64,000 nt of DNA, taken from contig CAVSWC010000004.1 in NCBI GenBank assembly GCA_963731585.1, positions 37,270 through 101,269 on the forward strand, written 5' to 3'. Below are positions 63,471 to 64,000 of the stretch, piece by piece. The stretch comes from CANKHA01 sp963731585. GTDB taxonomy: Bacteria > Pseudomonadota > Alphaproteobacteria > Rhizobiales > Xanthobacteraceae. The notes beneath the pieces were generated by a model that was given only the letters and a program-made list of their open reading frames with translations, did not search any database and was not told the origin of the DNA. Positions within the stretch are counted from its first letter, which is position 1, and each line of letters opens with the position of its first letter. Made by a program: the position numbers and the translations under genes.

Positions 63471-63596
63471 ATGTCGATCGCCGCGTTTGTCGCGGCGGCA
63501 CCGCTGCGCCGTGGCGCGAAGGGTGCTGCCGTCACCGCCCTGCAGTTGGCGCTTCGCGCCGCCGGGCACGAGCTTGTCGTCGATGGGGATTTCGGC
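63471..63596 (+). pseudogene. Truncated peptidoglycan-binding domain (phage endolysin start)
   Basis: The frame begins MSIAAFVAAAPLRRGAKGAA and continues VTALQLALRAAGHELVVDGD, then FG, which matches the start of a PG_binding_1 domain as found in phage lysozymes and endolysins (L-R-x-G-x-x-G-x-x-V-x-x-L-Q, V-D-G-x-F-G). Similarity ends at about 63596, exactly where minus-strand hsdM sequence begins. The catalytic part is missing. Confidence 0.55.
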
Positions 63597-63901
63597 GCTC
63601 CGGGAAGTCGCTCCGTGCGAGGCGGGAGTTTGCATCGACGAGTGGAGCGATGATCTGCTTGTTGATCTTGTCTCCGATATCTAGCTTGCCCTTGAGGGCG
63701 ATCATGTCCTTGAAGCTCGCCCCCCCTAGGGATCGTCACCGGCGGAGCGAAGTCGTCAGAGTCTCCGTACTTGTCGGAGATGTATTTGATGAACAGCATG
63801 AACAGCACGTAGTCCTTGTATTGGGCGGCATCCATGCCGCCACGCAGTTCATCGCAGGATGCCCAGAGGGAGGAGTAAAGGTCAGATTTCTTGATGGCCA
63901 C
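63597..63901 (-). pseudogene. hsdM: N-terminal fragment of type I restriction methyltransferase HsdM
   Basis: HsdM is the modification subunit of type I restriction systems. From ATG 63901 the frame reads MAIKKSDLYSSLWASCDELR, GGMDAAQYKDYVLFMLFIKY and ISDKYGDSDDFAPPVTIPRG; after one extra base in a run of seven C at 63720-63726 it continues ASFKDMIALKGKLDIGDKIN and KQIIAPLVDANSRLARSDFP. Similarity stops near 63597, so only about 100 of the usual 500 residues remain and the SAM-binding and catalytic NPPF motifs are absent. The 99 bases upstream (63902-64000) show no gene. Confidence 0.75.
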
Positions 63902-64000
63902 GAATATGCCTTCTGTTTGTGACGGGCGGCCCTCGTGTACCGAGCCACTTCTTTGGAAGTTTGATGGCCGGTGACGGAAGGGTTTCAGCGCACTCTTCTG

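Overview
The window looks like chromosome from a high-GC alphaproteobacterium of the Rhizobiales, closest in style to the Bradyrhizobium/Rhodopseudomonas/Xanthobacteraceae group. The support is gene order and content (dnaG-rpoD, yqeY/carA, carB-greA, Lrp-trxB-LysR), a tRNA-His without an encoded G-1 and with A73, Irr-type boxes before an iron transporter, two phasins, a PdhS-like kinase, and several families of palindromic intergenic repeats of the kind common in that group.

Layout. 1-3.1 kb: two poorly conserved, frameshifted genes (one with a signal peptide) and a TPR protein. 3.3-7.6 kb: rpoD and dnaG on the minus strand. 7.9-10.2 kb: a split chromate transporter and an orphan Bug-type solute receptor. 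10.2-11.1 kb: no gene, but repeats and a dense run of hairpins. 11.1-20.1 kb: yqeY, carA, a cupin, a methyltransferase, a YihY membrane protein, carB, greA and DoxX. 20.1-27.9 kb: a catabolic-looking block with a LysR regulator, a carboxymuconolactone-decarboxylase-like protein, a three-subunit molybdenum aldehyde oxidoreductase of PaoABC type, a cupin, an ABM-domain protein and a second Bug receptor. 28-33.5 kb: two VOC proteins, Lrp, trxB, LysR, a beta-hydroxyacid dehydrogenase and tRNA-His. 33.7-38.1 kb: two phasins and a PdhS-like kinase. 38.1-43.4 kb: Irr boxes, fbpAB, an AsmA-like protein and a small membrane protein. 43.4-48.6 kb: potGHI without potF, a 110-bp tandem repeat, a response regulator and glpD. 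48.6-59 kb: a hairpin pair, a glutamine amidotransferase, an SDR, malonyl-CoA decarboxylase, a Dpp-type importer with fused ATPases, and a CoA-transferase. 59.2-60.9 kb: Ku, two small membrane proteins and tRNA-Phe. 60.9-64 kb: accessory DNA just past tRNA-Phe, with a tail-fibre remnant, a secreted sulfatase, and truncated endolysin and hsdM fragments meeting at one breakpoint.

How the genes work together. Most of the window is core metabolism: transcription and replication (rpoD, dnaG, greA), carbamoyl-phosphate synthesis (carA, carB), redox (trxB) and glycerol entry (glpD). Around it are import systems: iron, polyamine, peptide-like and Bug-type. The 21-26.8 kb block would oxidise an aldehyde in the periplasm.

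Quality warning. Many genes, including essential ones (rpoD, dnaG, carA), are broken by single-base frameshifts. Most read as one extra base, and they sit in patches while long stretches such as 39.3-60.3 kb are clean. This points to uncorrected sequencing errors rather than gene decay. Such genes are given here as single CDSs spanning the shifts. I found no clear undescribed multi-gene system. The best leads are the hairpin-rich intergenic region near 10.7 kb, the tRNA-Phe-linked phage and sulfatase segment with its junction, and the aldehyde-oxidation block.
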